A program made the position numbers and the translations under genes. Under the pieces are notes generated by a model that ran no database searches, was not told where the DNA came from, and saw only the letters and a list, made by a program, of their open reading frames with translations. 64,000 bases of DNA. It comes from Sphingobium sp. (GTDB lineage Bacteria > Pseudomonadota > Alphaproteobacteria > Sphingomonadales > Sphingomonadaceae). Below are positions 27,156-35,589 of the stretch, piece by piece. Where the stretch lies: positions 124,001 to 188,000 of the forward strand of contig CP136575.1 in the NCBI GenBank assembly GCA_035196065.1, written 5' to 3'. Each line of letters begins with the position of its first letter. The stretch's first letter is position 1.

Positions 27156-29032
27156 AACGACAGGGCGATCAGCCGTTCCAGCCAGTTCGTTCCGGCCGAA
27201 CCGGCACGCACCGGCATCCCGGCAACTGCGCCACATTCCAGACAGCGCACTTGCGCGCCGCGCACGCCGGCCAGCATTTGCAAATCGGCCGCGATGCGGT
27301 CGAACGTCATTTGCTGCTCAAATGCTGCCCTGCCGAACAAATCGCCGGGGATCTGCGCATGTTCCGGTTCAGGCATCATGCCCCCGAAAATCGTGCTGGC
27401 AAAGCTGGTCTCGGGCTCGATGAACAGCGGGTGCCATTCGTCCTTGCCGAGCTTCGCCAGCAGCGCAGCCTCGGCAAGCGCATCGTCAAGATCGCCCAGC
27501 CGGTCGACCAACCCCAATTGCCGCGCAGTGCCGCCGGCCCAGACACGGCCCTGACCGATGCGATCAACCTGTTCGACCGTCATCTTGCGGGATTGGGCAA
27601 CACGGGTCAGGAAATCGCGATAGCCCTTTTCGATCGTCGCCTGACCAATCCGGTCGAATTCGGGGCTGATCCCGCCGAGCAGGTCGGGCTCGCCAGACAA
27701 AGGCGTTGTGCGCACACCATCGGTGGTGATGCCCCATTTCGCCAGCGCCTCACGGCCCGACGGAAGCACGCCGAAGATTCCGATCGAACCGGTGATGGTT
27801 TCGGGTTCTGCAAAGATACGATCAGCCGGCGTCGAGATCCAGTAACCACCACTGGCCGCAAGATTTGCCATCGAAACGACAATTGGCAACTTGCGTTTCT
27901 TTGCTTCGACTAGCGCGAGGCGGATCTGTTCAGATGCGGTGACCGACCCACCCGGGCTGTCGACGCGCAGAACCAGCGCCTTTACGTCGTCTTTTTCGGC
28001 AGCATCATGGATCAACTGGGCGATGCTTTCGCCAGCCGCAACGCCTGACCCGCCTTCGCCGTCAACAATTTCGCCGGCCACGGTCACCACAGCGATCGCG
28101 CTGCCATCGCGTGAAGGGTTGTGCGCGGCAAGCAATGCGTCGGGGCGGGTATGGGCAAAACTGCCAAACACATCGTCCTCACCCTCACCCACCTTGGCAG
28201 CGACATGTTTGCCAAAAGCCGTCCGGTCGCCAAGCCGGTCTGCCAGACCGCTGCTGATCGCAAGTTTCGCCAGATCGCCTTGCGCCGTCTCAACTGCGGA
28301 AGGCGCATCGGCAAGGATGGCATCAAGGCGCGCCTTGGGGCGTGCCTTTGCGACATCGTTGCGCCATTCGCCCCAAACCTCGTCATAAATCGCCTTGGTC
28401 GCCGACTTGGCCTCGGGCGACTGGTCGGCGCGCAGGAAAGGCTCAACCGCGCTTTTGAAGGTGCCGACGCGATAGATATGCGCCTTGATTCCCAATTGGT
28501 TGAACAGTCCCTTATAATAGGTTCGCGATCCGCCCGGGCCGGTGGGGATTACGCCACCAAGGGGATCAAGCCAGATTTCGCTGGCATGGGCAGCGAGTTG
28601 ATAGCCATCATCGCTATAGCCGGTGGCGAAGGCATAAACAGGCTTGCCTGCCTTGCGGACCGCGTCGATCCGTTCGCCGATGGCAGCAAGACTCGCTTGC
28701 CCTCCGCCCATGAAGCGATCGAGATCGAGAACCACTGCCTTGATGCGATGATCCTTGACGGCCAGTTCGAGCGCGCGGCTGATGTCGCGCTGGCGATATT
28801 CGTGCACCGGTGCCCGCTGCGACAAAAGCGCCTCAATCGGATCAACCGCCGCCGGCTGTTCAGATACAAAGCCATCCAATTCGATCAGCAGAGCGCCGTC
28901 GCGTACGGCGCCCGGATTAGGTCCTGAATTCAGAAGGGCATAGATCAGCGCGAAGAAGAGAATCAGGAAAAGCAGCGCGAGCGCATCCTTGATCGCAACC
29001 AGAAACCGCCATGCGCCTTTAAGGAATGTCAT
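27152..29032 (-). CDS. sppA: Signal peptide peptidase SppA, 67K type
   Basis: This is a membrane-anchored serine protease that degrades signal peptides left in the inner membrane. The start ATG at 29032 gives MTFLKGAWRFLVAIKDALAL, with one N-terminal membrane helix (about residues 14-36), and a protein of 626 residues with the tandem N- and C-terminal halves of the long type. The catalytic Lys lies in the FKSAVEPFLR run of the first half, and the nucleophile Ser in ANLAASGGYWIS of the second. It lies downstream of a tiny ORF and terminator unit. Confidence 0.93.
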   Translation of the reverse strand: MTFLKGAWRFLVAIKDALALLFLILFFALIYALLNSGPNPGAVRDGALLIELDGFVSEQPAAVDPIEALLSQRAPVHEYRQRDISRALELAVKDHRIKAVVLDLDRFMGGGQASLAAIGERIDAVRKAGKPVYAFATGYSDDGYQLAAHASEIWLDPLGGVIPTGPGGSRTYYKGLFNQLGIKAHIYRVGTFKSAVEPFLRADQSPEAKSATKAIYDEVWGEWRNDVAKARPKARLDAILADAPSAVETAQGDLAKLAISSGLADRLGDRTAFGKHVAAKVGEGEDDVFGSFAHTRPDALLAAHNPSRDGSAIAVVTVAGEIVDGEGGSGVAAGESIAQLIHDAAEKDDVKALVLRVDSPGGSVTASEQIRLALVEAKKRKLPIVVSMANLAASGGYWISTPADRIFAEPETITGSIGIFGVLPSGREALAKWGITTDGVRTTPLSGEPDLLGGISPEFDRIGQATIEKGYRDFLTRVAQSRKMTVEQVDRIGQGRVWAGGTARQLGLVDRLGDLDDALAEAALLAKLGKDEWHPLFIEPETSFASTIFGGMMPEPEHAQIPGDLFGRAAFEQQMTFDRIAADLQMLAGVRGAQVRCLECGAVAGMPVRAGSAGTNWLERLIALSF

Positions 29033-29096
29033 TTTATGCCCTCTTCTTTCACCGTCGGATGTAGGTGCTGGCGCTGCCTTTTCCAACCACAGATGC

Positions 29097-29130
29097 GAAA
29101 AGGGCCGCCCCCGTGGGAGCGACCCCTTTC
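29097..29130 (-). terminator. Intrinsic terminator after the tiny ORF, ahead of sppA
   Basis: On the minus strand AAAGGGGTCGCTCCC pairs with GGGGGCGGCCCTTTT across a short ACG-type loop and ends in a T-tract. It closes a short transcript of about 150 bases that begins upstream of the 18-codon ORF, leaving sppA to be read through or from its own promoter. Confidence 0.75.
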
Positions 29131-29185
29131 TTGCATGGGTCAGCAGCCGGTGCAGCCGCTGCCGGGAGTGGAAGTTATGCTGAAA

Positions 29186-29242
29186 TCAGCAGCCTATCCC
29201 CCGAACGGAAATGCCCGACCCCTTAACTGAACCATGAGACAT
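29186..29242 (-). CDS. Tiny 18-codon ORF with full-length Shine-Dalgarno
   Basis: The minus strand encodes MSHGSVKGSGISVRGIGC, ending in TGA. It is preceded by AAAGGAGGTGATCC two bases before the ATG, a match to the entire anti-Shine-Dalgarno, which is rare. An intrinsic terminator follows about 55 bases later and a perfect palindrome lies about 60 bases upstream, so this is a complete small transcription unit. The peptide is Gly/Ser-rich with a terminal Cys. It is not a peptide I recognise. It could be a leader peptide controlling sppA, a small functional peptide, or an RNA whose ribosome-binding site itself is the working part. Translation is inferred from the ribosome-binding site only. 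Confidence 0.45.
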   Translation of the reverse strand: MSHGSVKGSGISVRGIGC

Positions 29243-29302
29243 CGGATCACCTCCTTTCGACTGTTGAAACAAGATTGCGTATTGCATCAAATTGCCCTCC
29301 GC

Positions 29303-29318
29303 GATTCAAATTTGAATC
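29303..29318. promoter_or_regulatory. Perfect 16-bp palindrome, possible operator
   Basis: GATTCAAATTTGAATC is exactly self-complementary and lies between the 3' end of the lipoprotein gene and the tiny ORF. It is AT-rich in a GC-rich setting. Its place upstream of the tiny ORF suggests a repressor site; the binding protein is unknown. Confidence 0.5.
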
Positions 29319-29404
29319 AAGCATGAGGGCGAAACAAGTCTTGTTTTCGGATTTTTTTATGGCAAGTATACTGCCTCTCGCGCGGTGCCATCGGGCGCTT
29401 TTTT

Positions 29405-29941
29405 TTATGTGCGACAGTCTTCCACTATCCGGGCAACCTCACCCCAATTGGGCACTGCCATCGCGCGCGTACCCCCGATTTCGATCGCGAAACGCCCACG
29501 ACTGAACGCCATTGCGTCCAGCAATTGGTCAGCCGGCATGATTTCCGCGGCCACATAAGGCGGCGGCACAGAGCTTGGAATGGCGGCAAAAGTCTTGAGC
29601 GTCGAGCTAGTACGCACGGTCAGACTGCCCTCCGCAGTACCAGCGACTGACAGATAGACCCGCCCCCGTCCCTTGTCGCAGCGCAACGTCAGGACGGCAT
29701 CACCGCCTGCAGGGCCGAAAAGCGCAACGGATCCGCGTGTATCGGTACGATAAACCCATGTTCCAGCTTCGATAGGCCAATCAATCCAGTCAGCTGCTTG
29801 CTGCACGGGGGCAACCAGTGGCGGCGCAGCCAAAGGCGCGGATGGCGGCGGCACCGGTTGCGGCGCTGGCGCAGGGGGCGTCGGCACCGAACAGGCGGCC
29901 AGTGCCAATGCCGTGATCAAGATCGAAAATCGAAGCTGCAT
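29405..29941 (-). CDS. Putative lipoprotein, function unknown
   Basis: The protein (about 178 residues from ATG 29941) starts MQLRFSILITALALAACSVP, with a lipobox ending LAAC, so it should be lipidated and kept in the periplasm or outer membrane. A Pro/Ala-rich linker (about residues 20-48) precedes a globular part with GTWVYRTDTRGSVALFG and ALLD-like helices. No known domain is recognised. Similar small lipoproteins lie beside tlyA in sphingomonads. It is divergent from tlyA with a 48-base gap. Confidence 0.65.
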   Translation of the reverse strand: MQLRFSILITALALAACSVPTPPAPAPQPVPPPSAPLAAPPLVAPVQQAADWIDWPIEAGTWVYRTDTRGSVALFGPAGGDAVLTLRCDKGRGRVYLSVAGTAEGSLTVRTSSTLKTFAAIPSSVPPPYVAAEIMPADQLLDAMAFSRGRFAIEIGGTRAMAVPNWGEVARIVEDCRT

Positions 29942-29989
29942 CGATGCACTTATGGCCAAAAGCGATCGGGCGCGCTAGGCCCCTTGGCG

Positions 29990-30748
29990 ATGAAAGCACC
30001 CAAAATCCGGATCGATCAACTGCTTGTCGAACGCGGGCTCGCCGAGAGCCGGACGCGGGCGCAAGCCCTGGTGATGGCCGGACAGGTGATGATCGGCGAT
30101 AAAAAGGCCGATAAGCCGGGGTTGCAGATCGCATCCGATGCCGCAGTCAGCGTCAAGGGACAGGACCATCCCTGGGTGTCGCGTGGCGGTGTAAAACTGG
30201 CACATGCGCTCGATCATTTCACCATCGATGTCGACGGGATGACAGCGATTGACGTTGGCTCTTCTACCGGCGGCTTTACCGACGTCATGCTGAGCAAGGG
30301 CGCGCTGCGTGTCTATGCCGTCGACAGCGGCACCAATCAGCTTGCATGGAAATTGCGGCAGGACCCGCGTGTTATCGTCCACGAGCAGACCAGCGCACGC
30401 ATCTTGAACGAAACGCATATCCCCGAAGCGGTCGACCTGATCGTCTGCGACGCAAGCTTCATCAGCCTTGCCAAGGTGCTGGAACGGCCAATGTCCTTTG
30501 CCAAACCCGGTGCGCAGTTGGTTGCACTGATCAAGCCGCAATTCGAGGCTGGGCGCGGCGAGGTCGGCAAAGGCGGCGTAGTTCGCGATGGTGCAGTCCA
30601 CGACCGCGTGTGCGCCGAAGTGCAGGACTGGCTGCACAGCGTTGGGTGGAACGTCAATGGCTTGACAGAGAGCCCGATTACCGGGCCCAAGGGCAATGTC
30701 GAGTTTCTCGTTTGGGCGCATCGCCCGGCACTAATCGCCGACGCCTAA
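29990..30748 (+). CDS. tlyA: TlyA-family rRNA 2'-O-methyltransferase
   Basis: This 252-residue protein has an N-terminal S4 RNA-binding domain (IRIDQLLVERGLAESRTRAQALVMAGQVMIGDK in part) and a C-terminal Rossmann methyltransferase domain with the SAM site AIDVGSSTGGFTDVML and a KPQFEAGRGEVGKGGVVRD run. The TlyA/YqxC family methylates the 2'-OH of rRNA cytidines and was first named as a hemolysin. The start is the ATG giving MKAPKIRIDQLLV; the sequence open further upstream lies antisense to the lipoprotein gene and is not protein-like. It is convergent with the nitroreductase gene, 4-base overlap. Confidence 0.92.
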   Translation: MKAPKIRIDQLLVERGLAESRTRAQALVMAGQVMIGDKKADKPGLQIASDAAVSVKGQDHPWVSRGGVKLAHALDHFTIDVDGMTAIDVGSSTGGFTDVMLSKGALRVYAVDSGTNQLAWKLRQDPRVIVHEQTSARILNETHIPEAVDLIVCDASFISLAKVLERPMSFAKPGAQLVALIKPQFEAGRGEVGKGGVVRDGAVHDRVCAEVQDWLHSVGWNVNGLTESPITGPKGNVEFLVWAHRPALIADA

Positions 30749-31419
30749 TCGAAACCCACAAAGGTCGCTGCCTCCGCCACACTTTTGCGCTCGGAAACCA
30801 CGGCATTGGCGGGAAAGCTCTCATCGGGCCAACCCAGTGCAATGCTTTTCATGATCACCTGATCATCAGCAATGCCGGCATGTTCGCGAACCACCGGCGA
30901 CTGCATGATGCCTTGGCTGTTAATCACTGCACCCAGACCGCGCGACCATGCCGCATTGACCAGCGCAGTTGCGACCGCACCGCAATCAAAAGGGGTGTCG
31001 TCGCTGCCATCAACGACGCGGTCATAAGTGATGATCACGCAGACCGGCGCATCAAACTGACGAAAACCGCGGAGCACCCAGTCCTGCCGTTTTTCGGCAT
31101 CATCGCGCGCGATTCCCATCGCGCCGAACAATTGTTTGGCGACACCAACCTGCCGTTCCCGGTGCACACCGTCAAAGGCATTTCCGGTTCGAAACTCGCG
31201 TGATTGCGGGACGCCCGCCAACGTACGCTCGGTATTGCCTTTGCGGATGCGATCGAGCGGTTCGCCAGTGATCACGTAGAAGTTCCACGGCTGGGTATTC
31301 ATCGACGAAGGCGCCCGCATCGCAAGCTGCAATATTTCCTCGATCAATTTCTGCGGCACGGGATCAGGCTTGTACCCGCGAATGCTGCGCCGCCCCATGA
31401 CCACCGAATCGAAATCCAT
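30745..31419 (-). CDS. Nitroreductase-family flavoprotein
   Basis: This 224-residue FMN-dependent oxidoreductase starts MDFDSVVMGRRSIRGYKPDP, with the R-R-S-I-R..kpdPvp FMN-binding start of the family. It contains APSSMNTQPWNFYVITG and, near the C-terminus, IALGWPDESFPANAV. Such enzymes reduce nitroaromatics, quinones or flavins. It is divergent from the universal stress gene; the FNR box between them is closer to the stress gene but could also affect this one. Substrate is unknown. Confidence 0.88.
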   Translation of the reverse strand: MDFDSVVMGRRSIRGYKPDPVPQKLIEEILQLAMRAPSSMNTQPWNFYVITGEPLDRIRKGNTERTLAGVPQSREFRTGNAFDGVHRERQVGVAKQLFGAMGIARDDAEKRQDWVLRGFRQFDAPVCVIITYDRVVDGSDDTPFDCGAVATALVNAAWSRGLGAVINSQGIMQSPVVREHAGIADDQVIMKSIALGWPDESFPANAVVSERKSVAEAATFVGFD

Positions 31420-31583
31420 ATCGCTCTTCCCCCGTTTTTGGCCGTTAATTGTAAAGCCGCTATTCTCGATCCGACATAACGCAAATTCGGTCGGGCAAAA
31501 GCCTTGATTTACGATGCGACGGGAACCGTCCGGCAAGGGGGCCGTTACCCCTATCGTATGACAGCCTAAGCCATGCGAGCGAT

Positions 31584-31597
31584 TTGATTTCCATCAA
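31584..31597 (+). promoter_or_regulatory. Perfect FNR-binding site
   Basis: TTGATTTCCATCAA is an exact TTGAT-N4-ATCAA FNR consensus. Its centre is about 65 bases before the universal stress protein start codon, a distance that fits an activating site near -41.5 with a short leader. The regulator immediately downstream carries the matching recognition helix. Confidence 0.85.
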
Positions 31598-31655
31598 TGC
31601 GCGTTCATTTGTCGTTGTTAGTTTCATTCCGATGGTTTCGAAGGAAAGAAAGACG

Positions 31656-32468
31656 ATGAAATCTATAATTTTGCATGTGCATGGTGACGAAGGTTTTTCA
31701 AACCGCATGGATGTCGCGCTTGATCTGTGCCGTGCGCATGACGCCCATCTGACCTGCATCCATGTAACGCCCTACGCCGCCTATGCGTCGTTCGATGCAG
31801 CCGGCGGCATGTTTGCCAGCGGCGTTTTGATCGAGGAACTGAACAAGCAGCAAGCGACGATGCAGGCCGACGTAGAAAAGCGGTTAGCGCATGAAGATGT
31901 GCGTTGGGATTGGCAAAGCTATGATGGCGATGTGGCGCAAACGCTTGTGTCTGCATCTGCACTTGCCGATCTTGTCGTGCTCGGTCAGGCGAGTGCGGCA
32001 CCCCGTTCGGGCAACGCCGCCTTGCCGATCGTTGATGATGTTTCAGTAAATGCGGGTTGTGCAGTGCTGGTTGTTCCCGAAGGATGCAACCGTTTCCAGT
32101 CGACGGCACCGGCAGTTATTGGGTGGAATGCTTCCGAACAATCGGCGCGCGCCATCAGGCAGACATTGCCGATGCTAAAACTCGCCTCGTCGGTTCATTT
32201 GGTATCGATCAGTGTTGAGGATGACGATTTTCCTCAATTGGGGGCATCCACCTATCTCTCACGCCATGGTATTTCTTCGGAACTGCACATCATTGACGCC
32301 AAAGGGCGCAATGCCGAAGAGGAATTGCATCGTTTCGCTGTCAATCAGGGTGCTGGCATGCTGTTGATCGGGGCATATGGTCATTCGCGCCTACGCGAAA
32401 CGCTTTTAGGCGGCGTGACCCGTTTTCTTACATTACGCGCCAAATTACCTCTGGTGCTCGGACGTTAA
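31656..32468 (+). CDS. Universal stress protein, two UspA domains
   Basis: This 270-residue protein has two tandem UspA-like halves. The first begins MKSIILHVHGDEGFSNRMDVALDLC; the second begins around PAVIGWNASEQSARAIRQTLPML. Only the second ends in an ATP-loop-like GAYGHSRLRETLLGGVTRF. The start ATG at 31656 has AAGGAAAG upstream. An exact FNR box lies in its promoter region and its stop codon overlaps the convergent fnrL-type gene by 4 bases, so it is likely switched on under low oxygen. Family members act in survival of stress and energy shortage. Confidence 0.9.
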   Translation: MKSIILHVHGDEGFSNRMDVALDLCRAHDAHLTCIHVTPYAAYASFDAAGGMFASGVLIEELNKQQATMQADVEKRLAHEDVRWDWQSYDGDVAQTLVSASALADLVVLGQASAAPRSGNAALPIVDDVSVNAGCAVLVVPEGCNRFQSTAPAVIGWNASEQSARAIRQTLPMLKLASSVHLVSISVEDDDFPQLGASTYLSRHGISSELHIIDAKGRNAEEELHRFAVNQGAGMLLIGAYGHSRLRETLLGGVTRFLTLRAKLPLVLGR

Positions 32469-33166
32469 GCGGCAACAGACAGATCTTCCAGTCGGCGCCG
32501 GTCCTTGATGATGACACTGCGCCTGTCGGGTAGTTCGATGATATCCGCATCCTTCAGCTTGGTCAGCTGACGGCTGACCGTTTCGATGGTGAGGCCCAAG
32601 ACATCGCCCATTTGCTGGCGATCCATCGGCAGTTCGAAACGGTCGAGAAACGGCTCAATTGCGCTGCAGCCGGTTGCACCCAAACGGTTCGATACCTCAA
32701 TCAGCAAGGTGGCGATCCGCTCACTTGCGGTCTTGCGACCTAGAAGCATCATCCATTGCCGCGCCCGATCCAATTCATCGAGCGTGCGCTGCAACAATTT
32801 ATGCTGCAGATTGGGGTGATCCTTTGCGAAACTGTCAAAGGCAGATCGCGTAAAAATGCACACCTCGGCCTCGGTTAAGGCGGTAATCCCGTAGGGGCTT
32901 TCCTTGCCAAAAGGACGACCGATGAAATCGGAGGGAAAAACCACACCGACAATCTGTTCGCGTCCGTCGGCCGTGGACACTGATAATTTCAAGACGCCGC
33001 GAATAACGTTGGCGACGACCAGCGATTCATCGCCCTCCCAGACAAGAGTTTGACCCCGGGCGACCTGCTGTTTGCGGCCCAACTTGCCAAGCATAGCCAA
33101 TTCATCGGGTTCCAGCGCCGAACAGATCGCACGATTGCGGACGAGGCATTCATCACAATCAAACAT
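32465..33166 (-). CDS. fnrL: FNR-type oxygen-sensing transcription regulator
   Basis: This 233-residue Crp/Fnr-family protein has N-terminal cysteines in MFDCDECLVRNRAIC (C4, C7, C15) plus a fourth Cys in AEVCIF, the set needed for an oxygen-labile [4Fe-4S] cluster. The cyclic-nucleotide-type beta roll and dimer helix follow, and the C-terminal helix-turn-helix is RQQMGDVLGLTIETVSRQL. The recognition helix E..SR reads TTGAT half-sites, matching the box upstream of the neighbouring stress gene. An inverted repeat TTGTCC-N9-GGACAA overlaps its own start region; whether it is regulatory is unknown. Confidence 0.93.
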   Translation of the reverse strand: MFDCDECLVRNRAICSALEPDELAMLGKLGRKQQVARGQTLVWEGDESLVVANVIRGVLKLSVSTADGREQIVGVVFPSDFIGRPFGKESPYGITALTEAEVCIFTRSAFDSFAKDHPNLQHKLLQRTLDELDRARQWMMLLGRKTASERIATLLIEVSNRLGATGCSAIEPFLDRFELPMDRQQMGDVLGLTIETVSRQLTKLKDADIIELPDRRSVIIKDRRRLEDLSVAA

Positions 33167-33340
33167 TGTCCTTGGCTATCGGACAACAGCACCAAGTGCA
33201 ATCCGTAATGGCCGCGCTGATACTTAATCGGCCTACAGCCGGAAGGGGCGCGTCTTGACGAGACAGATTGGCGCTCAATTGCCTCGGTTACGGCGATCGC
33301 ATAAACCAGTTCCACGACCTGAATTTGTAGCAGACAACAA

Positions 33341-33361
33341 AAAAGCCGCCCGAAGGCGGCT
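33341..33361 (-). terminator. Terminator of the tRNA-Met gene
   Basis: On the minus strand GCCGCC-TTCG-GGCGGC with a UUCG tetraloop runs into a T-tract just after the tRNA 3' end. It belonged to the host tRNA gene before the element inserted. Bases 33167-33340, between fnrL and this terminator, hold no other feature I can name. Confidence 0.9.
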
Positions 33362-33370
33362 GCTTTGTGT

Positions 33371-33415
33371 TGGTTGCGGGAGTAGGATTTGAACCTACGA
33401 CCTTCAGGTTATGAG
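33371..33415 (-). tRNA. tRNA-Met(CAU) 3' fragment, attachment-site scar
   Basis: The minus strand reads CTCATAA (anticodon loop, anticodon CAU), the anticodon 3' stem CCTGA, a variable loop, T arm (GTAGGTTCAAATCCTAC), the acceptor 3' strand and CCA. The next bases beyond the loop (CGGTG on the plus strand) cannot pair with CCTGA, so the 5' half of the tRNA is absent. This is the copy left when an element integrates into a tRNA 3' end; the intact gene should be at the far end of the element, beyond the window. Confidence 0.88.
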
Positions 33416-33593
33416 CGGTGTTTTTCCACTTTAGATCAATCACTTATTTTTACGATAACCTTCGCTATCACCCGACTATATGGGCGTCAATCGTATATTT
33501 CGATTTAGCAAATTTGCGATGATTTTAGCTGCGGTTTTCTCCCTCTTGCTTCCTATGTGATTCCGAAACTCTGCAGAATGATTGCCCGTAAGC

Positions 33594-33620
33594 TGCGACA
33601 ATCATCCGAATCATGTCGCA
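33594..33620. promoter_or_regulatory. Inverted repeat ahead of the DUF3489 gene
   Basis: TGCGACA-N13-TGTCGCA forms perfect 7-base arms about 90 bases upstream of the DUF3489 gene in the otherwise unassigned stretch 33416-33710. It resembles an operator for a dimeric regulator of the element. The rest of that stretch is moderately AT-rich, with no ORF I support. Confidence 0.5.
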
Positions 33621-33710
33621 AAGGCATGGTCAAGGGAGCTGGGCTCATTAGAGTCGTTGACTGTCTAAAACCTCTATCGCACGCGTCACCTACGCGATGG
33701 AGTGTCCGGA

Positions 33711-34226
33711 ATGACAAGATTCCAATTATCTGAACCCCAGCAACTCATCCTCAGATCTGCCTGTGAGCGACCTGATGGCTACATCTTTCCGGTTGAGCAC
33801 TCATTCAAAGGCGGAGCCATTGGCAATGTTTGCAAAAGCCTTCTTGCCCGCGGCCTGATAGAAGAGATTTGCTGCGCTGCACCCGATGTCATCTGGCGCT
33901 ATGATGAAGCCCTTGGGCCTTTGACGTTAAAGGCCACTCCCCTCGCCTACTCAGCCTTAGGTTTACGCAATGATGAAGCGCAGCTTCTCAGGACGACCGT
34001 AGCTTCTCCCTACCCCCTTCCAAAGGCGAACAGGACGGAACAGCTTATCGAACTGCTGCGTCAGCCCAGCGGTGCATCAGTGGCAGAAATTCATAGTATG
34101 ACGGGTTGGCAACCGCATTCCATTCGCGGTCTGATTTCAGGCACTTTGAAAAAGAGGATGAAGCTGTCTGTGCGGACAATTCGGCAGGATGGCGCTGGAT
34201 GCCGATACCAGTTAACGGACCTCTGA
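33711..34226 (+). CDS. DUF3489 domain protein, winged-helix-like
   Basis: The protein (171 residues from ATG 33711; a GTG 9 bases earlier is open, but GGAG sits 8 bases before the ATG) has a C-terminal DUF3489 domain. This reads RTEQLIELLRQPSGASVAEI, then TGWQPHSIRGLISGTLKKRM, and ends YQLTDL. This small DNA-binding-like domain is common next to integrases in alphaproteobacterial islands. The N-terminal part (LSEPQQLILRSACERPDGYIF) is also typical of its relatives. It may control integration or excision; that role is inferred from position only. An inverted repeat lies upstream. Confidence 0.8.
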   Translation: MTRFQLSEPQQLILRSACERPDGYIFPVEHSFKGGAIGNVCKSLLARGLIEEICCAAPDVIWRYDEALGPLTLKATPLAYSALGLRNDEAQLLRTTVASPYPLPKANRTEQLIELLRQPSGASVAEIHSMTGWQPHSIRGLISGTLKKRMKLSVRTIRQDGAGCRYQLTDL

Positions 34227-34431
34227 TTCGGCACACCGGCTAGAAATCGAACCTGGAGATCCACGCCAAATTACGCGTCTTTTCGAATTACTATTATATT
34301 TCTGTAAGTTAGTTGACTTAACCAAGAGTGCTGAGCACCTATGATTTTGCGGGTTTGCTCCCTTATCGTTCGGCCGCCAACGAACACCTAGGCCCCAACC
34401 CCGCGAAGCAAAATTCAACTATGGGGCTTCT

Positions 34432-35589
34432 ATGTCCAAACTTACTAAACGCATAATCGAAGCTGCAGAGCCAAGTTCAAAGGAGCTCTACATTTGGGAT
34501 AAGGCTTTGCCAGGATTTGGCCTGCGCGTGATGCCGTCAGGTCGAAAAAGCTTCGTTGTACAATATCGAGCCGGACGGCGATCTAGGAGGATAACGCTTG
34601 GCTCTGCGGCAGTCATCACGCCGGAACAGGCGAGGACCAGAGCGATCGCAATTATTTCAGAAGCACGCTCAGGCAAAGATCCAGCAGCCGACCGGGATAC
34701 TGAGCGCAAAGCCATGCTTGTCATCGAGCTCGCTCAACGGTTTGATGAGCAACATATTGCCATTCGGATAAAGGAAAGCACGGCGCGGGAATACCGCCGC
34801 AATCTTCGCCGGTTTATTCTACCCGCCATAGGTCGCATGAAGGTTACAGAGGTCACACGCGCTGACGTTGCAAAGTTCCATCACGACCTCAGGCACATCC
34901 CCTATCAGGCGAATCGCTGCCTCGAGATCATATCCAAGATGTTCAATCTCGCAGAGGTCTGGGGATTGAGGGCAGATGGCAGCAACCCGAGGCGCCACCT
35001 CCAGAAATACCCCGAAAAGAAACGCGAGCGCTACTTAAGCCCAGCAGAATTAAAACGGGTTGGAGAGGTTTTGCGGGAAGTGGAAGATGAGGGCCGCGAA
35101 TTGACCTCGGCGGTGCTGGCTATCCGTTTGCTGATCTACACCGGCTGCAGGTTGAGCGAGGTCACTAAGCTAAAATGGGAATATGTAGACCTAGAGGGTT
35201 CAGCCCTTCACCTGCCTGATTCAAAAACCGGAGCCAAGACTGTTCATATTGGACGGCCGGCAGTCGAGTTGCTTGAGAACGCACCCGTGATCGTTGGCAA
35301 CCCTTGGGTGATTACTGGCAAGATTGAAGGCGGACGCCTGACCGATCTTCAGCCTTTTTGGCAGCGGATCCGCGCGCGCGCCGGCCTGCACGATGTGCGC
35401 ATCCATGATTTACGCCACACATTTGCATCAACAGCCGTCGGCGCGGGACAAAGCCTACCAATGATAGGAGCACTTTTGGGACACACGCAGGTTCAAACGA
35501 CTGCGAGATATGCCCACCTTGCTTCCGCCCCAGTCAAAGGAGCTGCTGAAATTATTAGCGATCTGTTGGAACGGGCTCTGACAGATTGA
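34432..35589 (+). CDS. int: Tyrosine recombinase / site-specific integrase
   Basis: This 385-residue phage-type integrase has an N-terminal DUF4102 arm-binding domain (IRDKALPGFGLRV-like: WDKALPGFGLRVMPSGRKSFVVQYR), a core-binding SAM-like domain (AREYRRNLRRFILPAIG) and a catalytic domain. The tetrad is visible: Arg in YTGCRLSEVTKLKW, H-x-x-R in IHDLRHTFAST, His in LLGHTQVQTT and the nucleophile Tyr in TTARYAHL. DUF4102-type integrases typically use tRNA 3' ends, matching the tRNA-Met fragment 1 kb to the left. A small inverted repeat (TAAGT-N6-ACTTA, 34305-34320) lies upstream. Its last 73 codons are duplicated at 41593-41811. Confidence 0.95.
   Translation: MSKLTKRIIEAAEPSSKELYIWDKALPGFGLRVMPSGRKSFVVQYRAGRRSRRITLGSAAVITPEQARTRAIAIISEARSGKDPAADRDTERKAMLVIELAQRFDEQHIAIRIKESTAREYRRNLRRFILPAIGRMKVTEVTRADVAKFHHDLRHIPYQANRCLEIISKMFNLAEVWGLRADGSNPRRHLQKYPEKKRERYLSPAELKRVGEVLREVEDEGRELTSAVLAIRLLIYTGCRLSEVTKLKWEYVDLEGSALHLPDSKTGAKTVHIGRPAVELLENAPVIVGNPWVITGKIEGGRLTDLQPFWQRIRARAGLHDVRIHDLRHTFASTAVGAGQSLPMIGALLGHTQVQTTARYAHLASAPVKGAAEIISDLLERALTD

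Noticed and set aside
29241-29257. GGATCACCTCCTTT on the plus strand, identical to the 3' end of 16S rRNA
   Set aside because: No other 16S sequence lies upstream; it is simply the complement of a full Shine-Dalgarno on the minus strand.
29798-29989. N-terminal extension of TlyA reading upstream
   Set aside because: The added residues are Arg-rich, antisense to the lipoprotein gene and not like S4-domain proteins; the ATG at 29990 gives the family start.
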